A stretch of DNA of 64,000 bases from Shewanella sp. 1CM18E (GTDB lineage Bacteria; Pseudomonadota; Gammaproteobacteria; Enterobacterales; Shewanellaceae), in the NCBI RefSeq assembly GCF_023161665.1, contig NZ_JALNTW010000021.1, positions 1 through 64,000 on the forward strand, written 5' to 3'. The notes below the pieces were generated by a model that was not told the DNA's origin, made no database searches, and was given only the letters and a program-made list of their open reading frames with translations. The translations under genes were made by a program, and so were the position numbers. Shown in pieces: positions 26,187 through 35,158 of the stretch. The number at the start of each line of letters is the position of its first letter. The first letter of the stretch is position 1.

Positions 26187-27575
26187 TTACTTGTTTAGTT
26201 TAGACTTTGAAAAAGCCCATGGATCTTGCGGCAAAGGCTTATTTTGGGGCTCAGCTCTAGGTGCTGACTTATTGTCTGAGCTAGTGCCTTTGTTATTTCG
26301 GTAGTCATCACGATAGTCATTACTGCGCTGCTTAGGCTTACTATCGCGTGCAGGTTTTGCTCGATCAGTGCGTGGCTTTTTATCACCACTTGGAGCTGGT
26401 TTGTTTTTAGGCTTATAGTTTAAAATTGAAATAGGCACTTCTTTACGTGGTGCAAAGCCTTCAATTTCTCTACGCTCAATTAAATGGCCTAAACGGCTCT
26501 CAATCATACATAGGTTTTTAAAGTCATCTTTTGAAACAAGTGCAACAGCTTCACCGTTAGCGCCAGCACGACCTGTACGACCGATACGGTGAATATATTC
26601 ATCAGCCGGGTAAGGTAAATCGTAGTTAATCACCAATGGTAATTCATCAATATCTAAGCCGCGCGCCGCAATACCCGTGGCGATAAGTAGGCCGATTTTG
26701 CCTGACTTAAAGTCAGCCAGAATTTGTTCACGCACTTCTTGGCTGCGGCCGCCATGAATACATTCAGTAGTAATACCACGCTTTTCAAGCTGACTAACCA
26801 GCTTGGCTGCACCTTGTTTGGTTTCAATGAAAATAAGCGCCTGTTGCCAGTTATTCTCTTGAATTAAATGGCTCAGTAGTGCCGATTTTTTGTCTTTATC
26901 AACGGTAACTAACCACTGCTCAATCTTAGGTTTGTTGTCAGTGTTATGGGTTACTGAAATTTCGATTGGGCGAGTAATCGTCGCTCGCGCTAACTCTTTG
27001 ACTTGGCGTGAAAGGGTGGCTGAGAATAATAGACTTTGTCTGTCGACTGGCAGTTTTTCAATGATCTTATTGATGTCTTCAATAAAGCCCATATCCAGCA
27101 TTCTGTCGGCTTCATCAAGCACTAGAATTTCTAGCTCATCGAAATGAATCGCACGCTGAGTATACATATCGAGTAAGCGACCTGGTGTGGCAACTAGAAT
27201 ATCGACACCTTCAATCAAGCGCTCGCGCTGTGGCTTTGAGTCGACACCACCATACATAGCCATTGAGTTTAGGCTTAAATGCTTACCATATTGGCTAATA
27301 TTATCTTCAACCTGCACAGCAAGCTCGCGAGTCGGCGTTAAAATCAGGGCGCGAATACGCTTTTTGCGTTGGGTTTCCGCTTGACTCAGCATCTCTAAGA
27401 TTGGCAGCACAAAGCTTGCTGTCTTACCTGTACCGGTTTGCGCTGCGGCAATTAGGTTACGCTGACTTAAAATAACAGGGATTGTTTTGGCCTGAATAGG
27501 AGTCGGGCTAGTGTAGCCTAGCTCTGTTACAGCTTTAACAATAGGAGTGCTTAATCCAAGCTTAGAAAACGGCAT
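26187..27575 (-). CDS. DEAD-box ATP-dependent RNA helicase (RhlE-like)
   Basis: The 462-residue helicase has all DEAD-box motifs in order: Q motif (GYTSPTPIQAKTIP), motif I AAQTGTGKTASF, PTRELAVQ, GG, TPGRLLD, DEAD (VLDEADRMLDMGF), SAT (LFSATLS), then IFIETK, ATGIAARGLDI and HRIGRTGRAG. A basic, Gly/Lys/Arg-rich tail follows. It unwinds RNA using ATP and probably acts in ribosome assembly or RNA decay. The length and tail fit the RhlE group better than SrmB or DeaD. It is monocistronic. Assignment to a particular RhlE paralogue is not possible here. Confidence 0.92.
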   Translation of the reverse strand: MPFSKLGLSTPIVKAVTELGYTSPTPIQAKTIPVILSQRNLIAAAQTGTGKTASFVLPILEMLSQAETQRKKRIRALILTPTRELAVQVEDNISQYGKHLSLNSMAMYGGVDSKPQRERLIEGVDILVATPGRLLDMYTQRAIHFDELEILVLDEADRMLDMGFIEDINKIIEKLPVDRQSLLFSATLSRQVKELARATITRPIEISVTHNTDNKPKIEQWLVTVDKDKKSALLSHLIQENNWQQALIFIETKQGAAKLVSQLEKRGITTECIHGGRSQEVREQILADFKSGKIGLLIATGIAARGLDIDELPLVINYDLPYPADEYIHRIGRTGRAGANGEAVALVSKDDFKNLCMIESRLGHLIERREIEGFAPRKEVPISILNYKPKNKPAPSGDKKPRTDRAKPARDSKPKQRSNDYRDDYRNNKGTSSDNKSAPRAEPQNKPLPQDPWAFSKSKLNK

Positions 27576-27754
27576 GCGAGTCTCGATTAGGTATCTGATT
27601 TATCTATTGCAGTTATCGGTTTGGCGCAGAATGACGCTGATAACTGTGTTGCTGTTTGCCATTATAACAGCATGTCGCCAAATACGCTTTAATGATGTTG
27701 CTTTGCCAATTTCAGCAGGTATTTTTAAACGATGGTTTTGCCCAAGCTAGTTAA

Positions 27755-27783
27755 CAAAGAGCTGGCAAGGAGCCAGCTCTTTG
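27755..27783 (-). terminator. Rho-independent terminator of the pentapeptide-repeat lipoprotein gene
   Basis: CAAAGAGCTGGC pairs with GCCAGCTCTTTG around a 5-nt loop. On the minus strand the stem is followed by TTAAC. It begins 17 bp past the stop at 27800. Confidence 0.75.
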
Positions 27784-27799
27784 TTTGTTATACCCGTAA

Positions 27800-29845
27800 C
27801 TAACAGCCTTTTGGAAATATCCATACTTCGACAGCGCCATTTTTACTGCCAAAGTCATCACCAGATGAACCCGCAGTTGAAGGTGCTGTGTCTTGAGTCG
27901 GCGCACTGTTACAGGTAGTGGCAGGGATCACCGACCAGCTTCCGCCACCGGCTCCGGCTCCACCGTCACCAGCACCACCGCCGCCATAACCACCACCGCC
28001 GCCACCGCCACCAGAAGCGGTAAAGCTATCATCTGCATTGCCACCTCTACCATCGGAGCCTATATCAGGATCACCATTGACCCATTCACTATTGCGGCCT
28101 AAATAGCCTTGTCCGCCTTGGCCACCAATACCGTCTTTGCCATCATCTGCGCCATTGCCACCATTACCCCATTCATCAGTGCTGCCACCGTCGGCAACAT
28201 CAATAATGGCTTGGCCTATGCCAATCGTTCCTTGACCTATGATCGATGAGGCAGCAACACCACCGGCACCGCCATCTGTGCCATCGTTAAGCCAGCCAGA
28301 TGATTCACCACCGCCACCACCACCGGCAATCAGTATGACATCGTCTTCAAGTGAACTAGGGCTACTTTCCGTGATCATGACTAACGTCGACGAACCGCCG
28401 TCACCATCGATATTACTCAATGTGCCATTTTCACCAAGGAAGAAGTTAAATGATGTTTGTCCATAATCATCGAGGAAATGAGAAAGGGTTGTGACCGTTG
28501 AAGCAAAACCGCTTTTACCGCCGTCACCACCAGAGGTCCAAAGTCCACCATTTGAGCCAATACCACCTTCTCCACCCCAAGCCAAAATGGCCATAGGAGA
28601 GTCGTTGTCCAAGGTGGTATCAAACGATGAGCTAACCTGACTAAAAATATCAACAAGATTCACAGAGGTAATCAGCTCGGAAGTATCTTTTGCTTCACAG
28701 CTTTCTATTGGAGTAGCACCATCAACACCGCCGTACTCTGTGGTACAAACTTCTTTATCTATCGCAGGTAATAAACATTTATAGACAGTGTTGCCATCAT
28801 CGGTAACGTCTTGCTTAACTGAGTCGCAAGGGGCTGTTTCAGCAACAGGAGTTGAATTACAAAAGCCGACAGAGGTGATATCGCAAATGCCGCCATCTAT
28901 CCATGTCGCGCCAACAAGATTAGCGTTATCAAAATCAGTGTCTGTAACCGTCGCATTATCAAGATCGGCTGGCGATAGTTGCGCGCTGGAAAAATAAGCA
29001 CCAGTTAAATTGGCATTACTGAGATCGGCATAGGTCATTTCTGAACCACGAAAATCACCGTTACTCATGTCGGCGCCACTAAAGTTAGTGCCTGTGAGCG
29101 TTGACTCGAAAAGATCGACATTAGTTAATATGGCATCACTTAAATCTGCGCCTGACAAATCTGCAAATGTGAGTGTGGCATTATTTAAGTCTGCGCCCGA
29201 TAAATCACAATTTTGACATGAATTGGTGGAAATAAGTGTGGTTACATTATCATCGCTAGTATCAGCATAAGCAGGGCTTATCAGAGCATTGCTAATTGTC
29301 GACAGTAGTTTGGAAACCATGGAATAGTTGACGCTATTGCCGTCTGACTGCGAACCATTATCAGGCGCTGTTACTAAAAAGGTTGTATCAGTGCTTTCGA
29401 CATGCTGACCGTGGGTCAGTACTAGCTGATATTCCCCCGCAGGTATGACAGCCGATACACACTCATCATTGGCTGTAATACTTAGCACTTTCTCGCCATT
29501 ACCATTGCTTAGCACCATGGCGTGATTTGAATCGCTATTAGTATCTTCATAGCAAAATGTATGCTTGAGTGTGCGTGAATATTGGTAAGGGATAAGGTCT
29601 GAACCTGACTCGCCGTTGGAGTCTCCTTCTACGGTAGCCGAAGGTGGCTCAAGAAACAGAGCAACTGTGCCTTGTTCGGGATTGGCACGTAAGCGACTAT
29701 TATTAGCAAAATCTTTTTCGGTTAAAAGCCTTGATTGTATTTGAGTATGATTGTCGTCACTATCACAAGCTGTGACGAAAGTAAGAGAAAAAGTTAACGC
29801 CAATAGTCCGTTAAACTTTTTGTGGTAACCGTTGATAGTCTGCAC
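27800..29845 (-). CDS. Lipoprotein with pentapeptide repeats and a glycine-rich C-terminal region
   Basis: The 681-residue protein starts at GTG 29845 (AAGGA 8 nt upstream; an apparent longer N-terminus lacks a ribosome site). Its signal peptide ends in the lipobox FVTA-Cys27, so it is lipid-anchored. Residues about 220-340 carry A(D/N)Lxx pentapeptide repeats (CDLSGADLNNATLTFADLSG...), which form a right-handed quadrilateral beta helix. The C-terminal 250 residues contain Gly-rich runs (GGEGGIGSNGG, GGGGGGESS, GGGGGGGGYGGGG) resembling Gly-rich surface folds. I do not recognise the combination and assign no function. It is unusually repetitive and is preceded by a small lipoprotein. Confidence 0.72.
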   Translation of the reverse strand: MQTINGYHKKFNGLLALTFSLTFVTACDSDDNHTQIQSRLLTEKDFANNSRLRANPEQGTVALFLEPPSATVEGDSNGESGSDLIPYQYSRTLKHTFCYEDTNSDSNHAMVLSNGNGEKVLSITANDECVSAVIPAGEYQLVLTHGQHVESTDTTFLVTAPDNGSQSDGNSVNYSMVSKLLSTISNALISPAYADTSDDNVTTLISTNSCQNCDLSGADLNNATLTFADLSGADLSDAILTNVDLFESTLTGTNFSGADMSNGDFRGSEMTYADLSNANLTGAYFSSAQLSPADLDNATVTDTDFDNANLVGATWIDGGICDITSVGFCNSTPVAETAPCDSVKQDVTDDGNTVYKCLLPAIDKEVCTTEYGGVDGATPIESCEAKDTSELITSVNLVDIFSQVSSSFDTTLDNDSPMAILAWGGEGGIGSNGGLWTSGGDGGKSGFASTVTTLSHFLDDYGQTSFNFFLGENGTLSNIDGDGGSSTLVMITESSPSSLEDDVILIAGGGGGGESSGWLNDGTDGGAGGVAASSIIGQGTIGIGQAIIDVADGGSTDEWGNGGNGADDGKDGIGGQGGQGYLGRNSEWVNGDPDIGSDGRGGNADDSFTASGGGGGGGGYGGGGAGDGGAGAGGGSWSVIPATTCNSAPTQDTAPSTAGSSGDDFGSKNGAVEVWIFPKGC

Positions 29846-29994
29846 GTTATCTTCCTTATTATTGAACAGATTTCTTGAAGTGGTAGGTTTTAAGTCATTG
29901 TAATTATGAGCTATTAATCTTTGTAATATTGCTAATGCCGAACTTAGGAGCAAAACAACGACTATTTGATTTTTGCCTATAATTGGTCTTGGTG

Positions 29995-30258
29995 CTATAC
30001 GGCGCAAATGACTGTTTTATTCGCTTCGGACTTATTATCATAGTCATCGATTTCTTCTACTTTAATGGTATATTGCGTTACTTTAATTTCTTTACCCATC
30101 TTGTTGATACCATTGAATTTTGAACAGAAATTTGATGTTTCATTTTCTATTTCTGCAAACTTTGAAGTTGAAGTTGAAGTTGAAGTTGAAGTTGAAGAAC
30201 AGCCACTAAGGGCAACTATAATAGAAAGCGCTAGAATAGCGGTGAGGCTGTATTTCAT
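29995..30258 (-). CDS. Small lipoprotein with an (ST)n linker
   Basis: The 87-residue protein has a classic lipoprotein signal ending LSGC (Cys20). A low-complexity linker of alternating Ser and Thr follows, encoded by six copies of a hexanucleotide. The remaining 50 residues include NFCSKFNGINKMG and a C-terminal VICAV; the two Cys could form a disulfide. It lies 150 bp upstream of the pentapeptide lipoprotein on the same strand, so the two may be co-transcribed. Function unknown. Confidence 0.7.
   Translation of the reverse strand: MKYSLTAILALSIIVALSGCSSTSTSTSTSTSKFAEIENETSNFCSKFNGINKMGKEIKVTQYTIKVEEIDDYDNKSEANKTVICAV
30162..30197. repeat. Hexanucleotide tandem repeat (TTGAAG)6 in a lipoprotein gene
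   Basis: Six exact copies of TTGAAG encode alternating Ser-Thr in the linker of the small lipoprotein on the minus strand. Because the unit is 6 bp, changes in copy number stay in frame and would alter linker length only. Confidence 0.9.
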
Positions 30259-30944
30259 TACTTATCCCTATGTAGTAACGGCTTATTACAAAGCAGTGCC
30301 AAAATCGTCCAGTTAAAATTCAGCTAATGGCTAAGCTAGCCAAAACATTTACCAGCTTGATATAGCATGTTATCTACTATTTATTTCTTTTATATTTCTC
30401 CCGTAAAGCCAAGCGCCTTGATGGGGATTTGCTACAAATCTTTCTCGAGCATTATAAATTTAGCATGTTATCAAAATGTTGCTGTCTTATCGAGTGCAGA
30501 ACCACCTACTTTAGTCACTTTAATCATGAAGAAGTTAGCAGTTGAAGTTTCGTGAGCATCAAGTACTGCTTTCTCCGCACCATACACGGAATACTGAGAG
30601 ATAATGACGTTATCAATCTTTAAAACGATAGGCAGGGGACAAATTGGCTTGTTTACAGGATGCTACTTGCTATGGCCGAGCTACAAGAGCTTTGCCTTTC
30701 GTAAAAAGTTATAGGGTTTCAAAGAAGTGTCTGCAGATAAGGTCGTTTCTTCACATCTGACCCATAGGGATAAGGGAAATGTCATTATGATGTAGGGAGC
30801 ATCATTGACCATGTGATCACGACATTCAGACATCCTGTCCAGCAACCGCTGCAGGCGATTGATAGCTACGAAGCTACAAGTTCAAGCATTCTGCTTAGTA
30901 ACACCGATTCTAAAATAAATGCAATCACCTTCATTCCAAGGCGG
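30259..30944. other. Gene-poor region between a lipoprotein and a zinc-ribbon gene
   Basis: Nearly 690 bp with no gene I can defend. A minus-strand frame, 30471-30662, has protein-like composition (see the separate entry) but lacks a start. No IS ends, tRNA or terminator are obvious. Confidence 0.55.
30471..30662 (-). pseudogene. Possible gene remnant without a start codon
   Basis: A stop-to-stop frame of about 63 codons reads as ordinary protein (for example KIDNVIISQYSVYGAEKAVL and NFFMIKVTKVGGSALDKT). It has no usable start codon or ribosome site and is broken by a stop upstream at about 30663. The remnant of a secreted or periplasmic domain is one reading; chance is the other. Confidence 0.25.
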
Positions 30945-31196
30945 CTATTTCATTGTGACTTTACCACCAACCATTTTAAAAGCTGGTGCGCCGCGAATAA
31001 GTGTGTCACGGGCAAAGATTTGCTCACAGCTTGGGCATTGACATGGGGTTGTGGTGTAGTCATCAACAATGCGTTCTTTAAAGCATTTAACTAATGCACC
31101 TTTGCCGCCTTTTCGGTATTTAAAAAGTTGGGTTTTACATTTAGCGCAATAGATCTCAACGGTTTGAGTTGGACCTTTTTTATTAGGTTTCGCCAT
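30945..31196 (-). CDS. Small zinc-ribbon protein
   Basis: The 83-residue basic protein has two Cys pairs, CAKC (17-20) and CQCPSC (52-57), with a further Cys38 between them, fitting a zinc ribbon. The start MAKPNKKGPTQTVEIYC is preceded by a GAAGAGAA purine run. Small proteins of this kind are conserved in Shewanella and relatives. The role is unknown, nucleic-acid or protein binding being likely by analogy. Confidence 0.72.
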   Translation of the reverse strand: MAKPNKKGPTQTVEIYCAKCKTQLFKYRKGGKGALVKCFKERIVDDYTTTPCQCPSCEQIFARDTLIRGAPAFKMVGGKVTMK

Positions 31197-31497
31197 TAAT
31201 TTCTCTTCAGCGCCAGAATTTACAGTCGGCTAGTTTGCCATAAAACTCATCTAATTAAAGCGGTATTAATAGGCTTACACTCAGTAACTACATGCAGTAA
31301 CGATAGCCTGTACTAGTAGCATCTTATCGTTAGGTATTATTTAGCTATAAAATTAAGTCCGTTATTAGTGCTGAGCTTTGCAGCTAAGATAAAATTCAAA
31401 TGAGTGTTTAACATTGTTGTAACGCAGTTTAAGATGGCAATTAAATAAATGTTTAGCATAGATAAAGCGCAAGTCTGCGCAGGGAGCAGCTAAAGCA
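31197..31497. other. Promoter region between zinc-ribbon and penicillin-acylase genes
   Basis: About 300 bp between divergent genes. It is AT-rich, and nothing beyond presumed promoters is visible. An AGGGAGCAG ribosome site lies immediately before 31498. Confidence 0.5.
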
Positions 31498-33819
31498 ATG
31501 CATAAAATAATAAAAATAGCGGTTATAGCTACTGTTACTTTGGCAGTGATTGCTGCATTAGGAACTTATTGGGCATTTTCATCAAGTCTGCCTAAGCTCA
31601 GCCATTCGGTGAACTCGGATAGTATTAGTAACAAAGTCTTGTTGGAACGTGACCGCTTAGGTACAGCAATTATTAGCGCCGATCACCGTCAAGATGCGGC
31701 TTATGGTCTTGGTTATGCTCATGGACAAGATCGCTTTTTTCAAATGGATCTTCTTAGACGCAATGCTGCGGGTGAACTCGCCGAGATCTTCGGTGAAAAA
31801 GCTCTTGATTTAGATAAGCGTCGGCGTTTCCATCAATTACGTAAGCGCGCCAACATTATTATTGAAACGCTACAGCCGCAACATCTAACCTTGCTAACCA
31901 CTTATGCTCAAGGGGTGAATGATGCACTAGCGGCACAAAGTATTGATTCGTTTGAGTATCTGTTAATAGGTGCAAAACCTAAACCTTGGCTGCCAGCAGA
32001 CAGTTTGTTGGTTATTTTTAGCATGTATCTCGATCTACAAGGCAACACCATAAAGCGTGATTTAGCCTTGACCCAAGTTGAACATCTGTTTGGGCCAGAA
32101 ATGCGCAAATTTGTAACACAGCCAAGCCATTATCAAGCGGCATTGGACTCGAGCCTTATTGCGTTAGATAGCAGCAACATTCCTGCGCTCGATCCGTTAT
32201 TACTTAGCCAAGCAGTTGCTAGGGACATTATTGAGCCGGTAGAGGTCGGCAGTAATAATTGGGCGGTGACATCAGCCTTAACAAGTAACGGCAATGCGAT
32301 GTTGTCTGATGATATGCATCTGTCTTTTGCGGTGCCGATTATTTGGTATCGTGCTCAACTTAACTACAAGCTGCAAAATTCGAAAGTTGCTCAAGTGCAA
32401 GATGTGCAGATCACTGGGGTGTCACTTCCGGGCGCGCCAGCAATTGTTGTTGGCAGTAACGGCAAGGTTGCATGGGGCTTTACCAATGCGTATATCGACA
32501 CCGCTGACTGGGTAGCTATTGATGCACAAACGCCAGTTTATATTGAAAATGAAACCATAGCGCTAGCTGATTCAGAGGTTAACTATGAAATTGAAATCTC
32601 ACCTTATGGGCCGGTAAAGCAGCTTGGCGAACAAAAATACGCGCTTTCTTGGGTGGCACATCAGCCTTATGCGGTTGATATTCAGCTGGTGGACTTAGAC
32701 AGTATTACCAGTGTTGAAGCTGGGCTTGAGTTAGCATCAACTATGGGGATCCCGGTGCAAAACATGTTGCTGGTAGATGATTCAGGTAATGCGGCATGGA
32801 AACCTGCAGGCGCTTTTCCCGCGAGAACGAATCCGAGCAATGTGGCAATAGCACCTATTGAGTTCCAACCTGTTAATTGGCAAAAGCCTAATCAGCAGTT
32901 ACCGCAAGTGGTTAACCCACAGCAAGATAGATTATGGTCAGGCAACTCTCGAGTCGTATCGGCTAAGATGCATGAGCAACTTGGTGATGGAGGCTACGCG
33001 CTAGGAGCAAGAAGCAGCCAGATTAGAGATAGGTTATTTGAGTCTAATGTTTTTTCGATAGACGATTTTTATCAGCTGCAACTAAATAATCAAGCGCGCT
33101 TTTTACAAGACTGGCAAAGTTTATTATTAAGCTTGCTTGAGCGTGACCCGAATCGTTATGCGGATGATATAGAGCAGGTAAAAAACTGGCAGGCTTGTGC
33201 TTGTGCAGATTCTGTTGGCTACACCTTAGTGCGTCATTTTCGCACTCAGCTTATTGATAGCACTTTTGCGCCACTTGAAACTGAGCTTGCAAAATCATCG
33301 TTGAGTTTAGCTCCAATAAAACGCAGCCTTGAGCCGGGAATGTGGCAACTTATTGAGCTTCAGCCGGCAACTTGGTTGCCAAAAACATATAAAAATTGGC
33401 AAGAGTTTATGTTGGCTAGCTACGTTGAGGGCCGTGATAAGTTACTTGCTAAGCATAGTGAGCAAGGGCTATTAACCGATCTCGCTTGGGGCAAGGTGAA
33501 TCAGCTTAATATTCAACATCCGTTTTCTAAGCAAATGCCTGCACTGAGTGGTTTGTTAGATATGCCAGTTGTTGAAGGTTTTGGTGATAGCTTTATGCCT
33601 GCGGTACAAGGAGCGTCATTTGGTGCTTCTCAGCGCTTTATTGTGCAAGCTGGTGATGAGCAGAATGCGATAATGACTGTGCCCGGCGGTCAATCTGGAC
33701 ATCCTTTGTCTGAGTTCTATCGAGCAGGGTTTGATGAATACGCGGCTCAGCAAAATACGCCATTATTACCGGGGAAGACAATCTATCAACTACAAATTTT
33801 ACCAAGCGATACTGACTAA
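31498..33819 (+). CDS. Penicillin acylase family Ntn hydrolase
   Basis: The 773-residue protein has an N-terminal signal/anchor helix (IIKIAVIATVTLAVIAALGTY). The Ntn-hydrolase precursor layout follows: alpha-chain segment DAAYGLGYAHGQDRFFQMDLLRR, then a spacer, and the autocatalytic site GSNNWAV with nucleophile Ser252, which becomes the N-terminus of the beta chain. Downstream motifs include SDDMHL and PGAPAIVVGSNGKVAWGFTN. Such periplasmic acylases cleave N-acyl amides, including acyl-homoserine lactones in some members (quorum quenching); which applies here is unknown. It is monocistronic. Confidence 0.9.
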   Translation: MHKIIKIAVIATVTLAVIAALGTYWAFSSSLPKLSHSVNSDSISNKVLLERDRLGTAIISADHRQDAAYGLGYAHGQDRFFQMDLLRRNAAGELAEIFGEKALDLDKRRRFHQLRKRANIIIETLQPQHLTLLTTYAQGVNDALAAQSIDSFEYLLIGAKPKPWLPADSLLVIFSMYLDLQGNTIKRDLALTQVEHLFGPEMRKFVTQPSHYQAALDSSLIALDSSNIPALDPLLLSQAVARDIIEPVEVGSNNWAVTSALTSNGNAMLSDDMHLSFAVPIIWYRAQLNYKLQNSKVAQVQDVQITGVSLPGAPAIVVGSNGKVAWGFTNAYIDTADWVAIDAQTPVYIENETIALADSEVNYEIEISPYGPVKQLGEQKYALSWVAHQPYAVDIQLVDLDSITSVEAGLELASTMGIPVQNMLLVDDSGNAAWKPAGAFPARTNPSNVAIAPIEFQPVNWQKPNQQLPQVVNPQQDRLWSGNSRVVSAKMHEQLGDGGYALGARSSQIRDRLFESNVFSIDDFYQLQLNNQARFLQDWQSLLLSLLERDPNRYADDIEQVKNWQACACADSVGYTLVRHFRTQLIDSTFAPLETELAKSSLSLAPIKRSLEPGMWQLIELQPATWLPKTYKNWQEFMLASYVEGRDKLLAKHSEQGLLTDLAWGKVNQLNIQHPFSKQMPALSGLLDMPVVEGFGDSFMPAVQGASFGASQRFIVQAGDEQNAIMTVPGGQSGHPLSEFYRAGFDEYAAQQNTPLLPGKTIYQLQILPSDTD

Positions 33820-34034
33820 GGCTCTGAACGGATAGCTTGTAAACAGGTGGCTCTAAACAGCTAGATTCTAAACTGCTAGCTTGATGCATAATTGGTTTAA
33901 TAAATAGTAGGCCTGATTGATTGCTAGCTTAATAAATAGCTGGTTTGATATTTAGAGCTGGGTAAGCTGACGTTCGGTAAAGTGAGTTAATTAACTAACA
34001 AGCTAGGGAGCGTTACTCCTTAGCTTGAGTTCGG

Positions 34035-34961
34035 TTAATTTGGTGCGTTATCTTTCAGCCATGGAGTTTGGCCGAGCTGCTGTTTGAGCAAATCAACAAA
34101 TCCGGATATGCGCGCTGAACGCTCTTTCATTGGGCTGCTAAGCAGGGCAACAATGTTGGCGTTGGGTAAGCTGTATTCTGGGAGTAATCGCACCAATTCA
34201 CCGCTGTTTATTTGCGGCTGAACATCCCACTCTGAGCGCATAATAACGCCAAGTCCCGCTAGCGCCCAATCTTTGATCACCCGGCCTTCGTTACTCGCAA
34301 GGCTTGGATTTATTCTTATCTCCTGGTGCGTGAGTTGTTTATTGTGGCTAAATTGCCACAGGGTCACATCTTCGTTGTTTTCCCTAAGGGCAATACAGTC
34401 GTGCTTAGTGAGGTCTTTTGGCGTTTGCGGATAACCCATGCGCTTGAGGTAGGCTGGCGAAGCGCAAATAAAGCGTTGATTACTTGCAAGTGTGATCATT
34501 TTTAGTGATGAGTCATTAAGTGCACCAATGTAAATGATGATGTCCCATTTATGATGATTTGACCAATTAGGGTTATCTGACAATTCAAGTTCTATATCAA
34601 GCTGCGGATGGCTGAGTTTGTACTCAGCCAGTAATGGCGCTATGTAATCGTTGCCAAACCCAAGCGGCGCTAACACCTTTAACTTACCTGATACTACTGA
34701 CTTTCGTTGGTCGATGAGTTCTTGAAGCTCATCCAAGCTTTGTAAGATGCTCAGGCCTTTATCGAGTAGCAATTGGCCTTCTTCCGTGAGGCTGACCACA
34801 CGTGAAGGGCGCTGGATCAGGCTAATCGATAGTTTCTTTTCAATATGCTGCAACCTTAAAGTCACTGATGGCGGAGTGATATTTAATGTTCTAGCGGCAT
34901 CAGCTAAGGTGCGATGACTGGCGATTACGCTTATGAAACGTAGATCTTCAGTACTTATCAT
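34035..34961 (-). CDS. LysR-type transcriptional regulator
   Basis: The 308-residue protein has an N-terminal LysR winged helix (residues 1-60, with SHRTLADAARTLNITPPSVT and LQHIEKKLSISLIQRPSR) and a periplasmic-binding-protein-like effector domain. It is divergent from the DSD1/ornithine-cyclodeaminase-family operon with 197 bp between them, so by the usual LysR logic it probably controls that operon in response to its amino-acid substrate or product. Confidence 0.93.
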   Translation of the reverse strand: MISTEDLRFISVIASHRTLADAARTLNITPPSVTLRLQHIEKKLSISLIQRPSRVVSLTEEGQLLLDKGLSILQSLDELQELIDQRKSVVSGKLKVLAPLGFGNDYIAPLLAEYKLSHPQLDIELELSDNPNWSNHHKWDIIIYIGALNDSSLKMITLASNQRFICASPAYLKRMGYPQTPKDLTKHDCIALRENNEDVTLWQFSHNKQLTHQEIRINPSLASNEGRVIKDWALAGLGVIMRSEWDVQPQINSGELVRLLPEYSLPNANIVALLSSPMKERSARISGFVDLLKQQLGQTPWLKDNAPN

Positions 34962-35158
34962 TTGGTTTAAACCTAATCTATATCTTGATAATAGTTAATA
35001 TAAAATAAATGCGTGCTGGTGGATACTGAGCATTAAACAAGAAGTTTGATGTCTTTCAAATACTTTGAACATAAGCATTTTCCAAAGCCTCACGAATACA
35101 AGCCACTATGGCTAGGCATCAAACTTGTCAGATTGATTGGTGAACTAGGACATTAAAG

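Noticed and set aside
27547..27750. Plus-strand 67-codon frame near the helicase start
   Set aside because: It lies over the helicase N-terminus and promoter, with no ribosome site and no recognisable protein.
30367..30555. Plus-strand 62-codon frame in the gene-poor interval
   Set aside because: Ser/Leu-rich composition, no ribosome site, and opposite a more protein-like minus frame.
33820..34030. Tandem repeats of TAATAAATAG/CTAGCTTGAT between the acylase and LysR genes
   Set aside because: Repeats are short, imperfect and AT-rich. No consistent unit could be defined.
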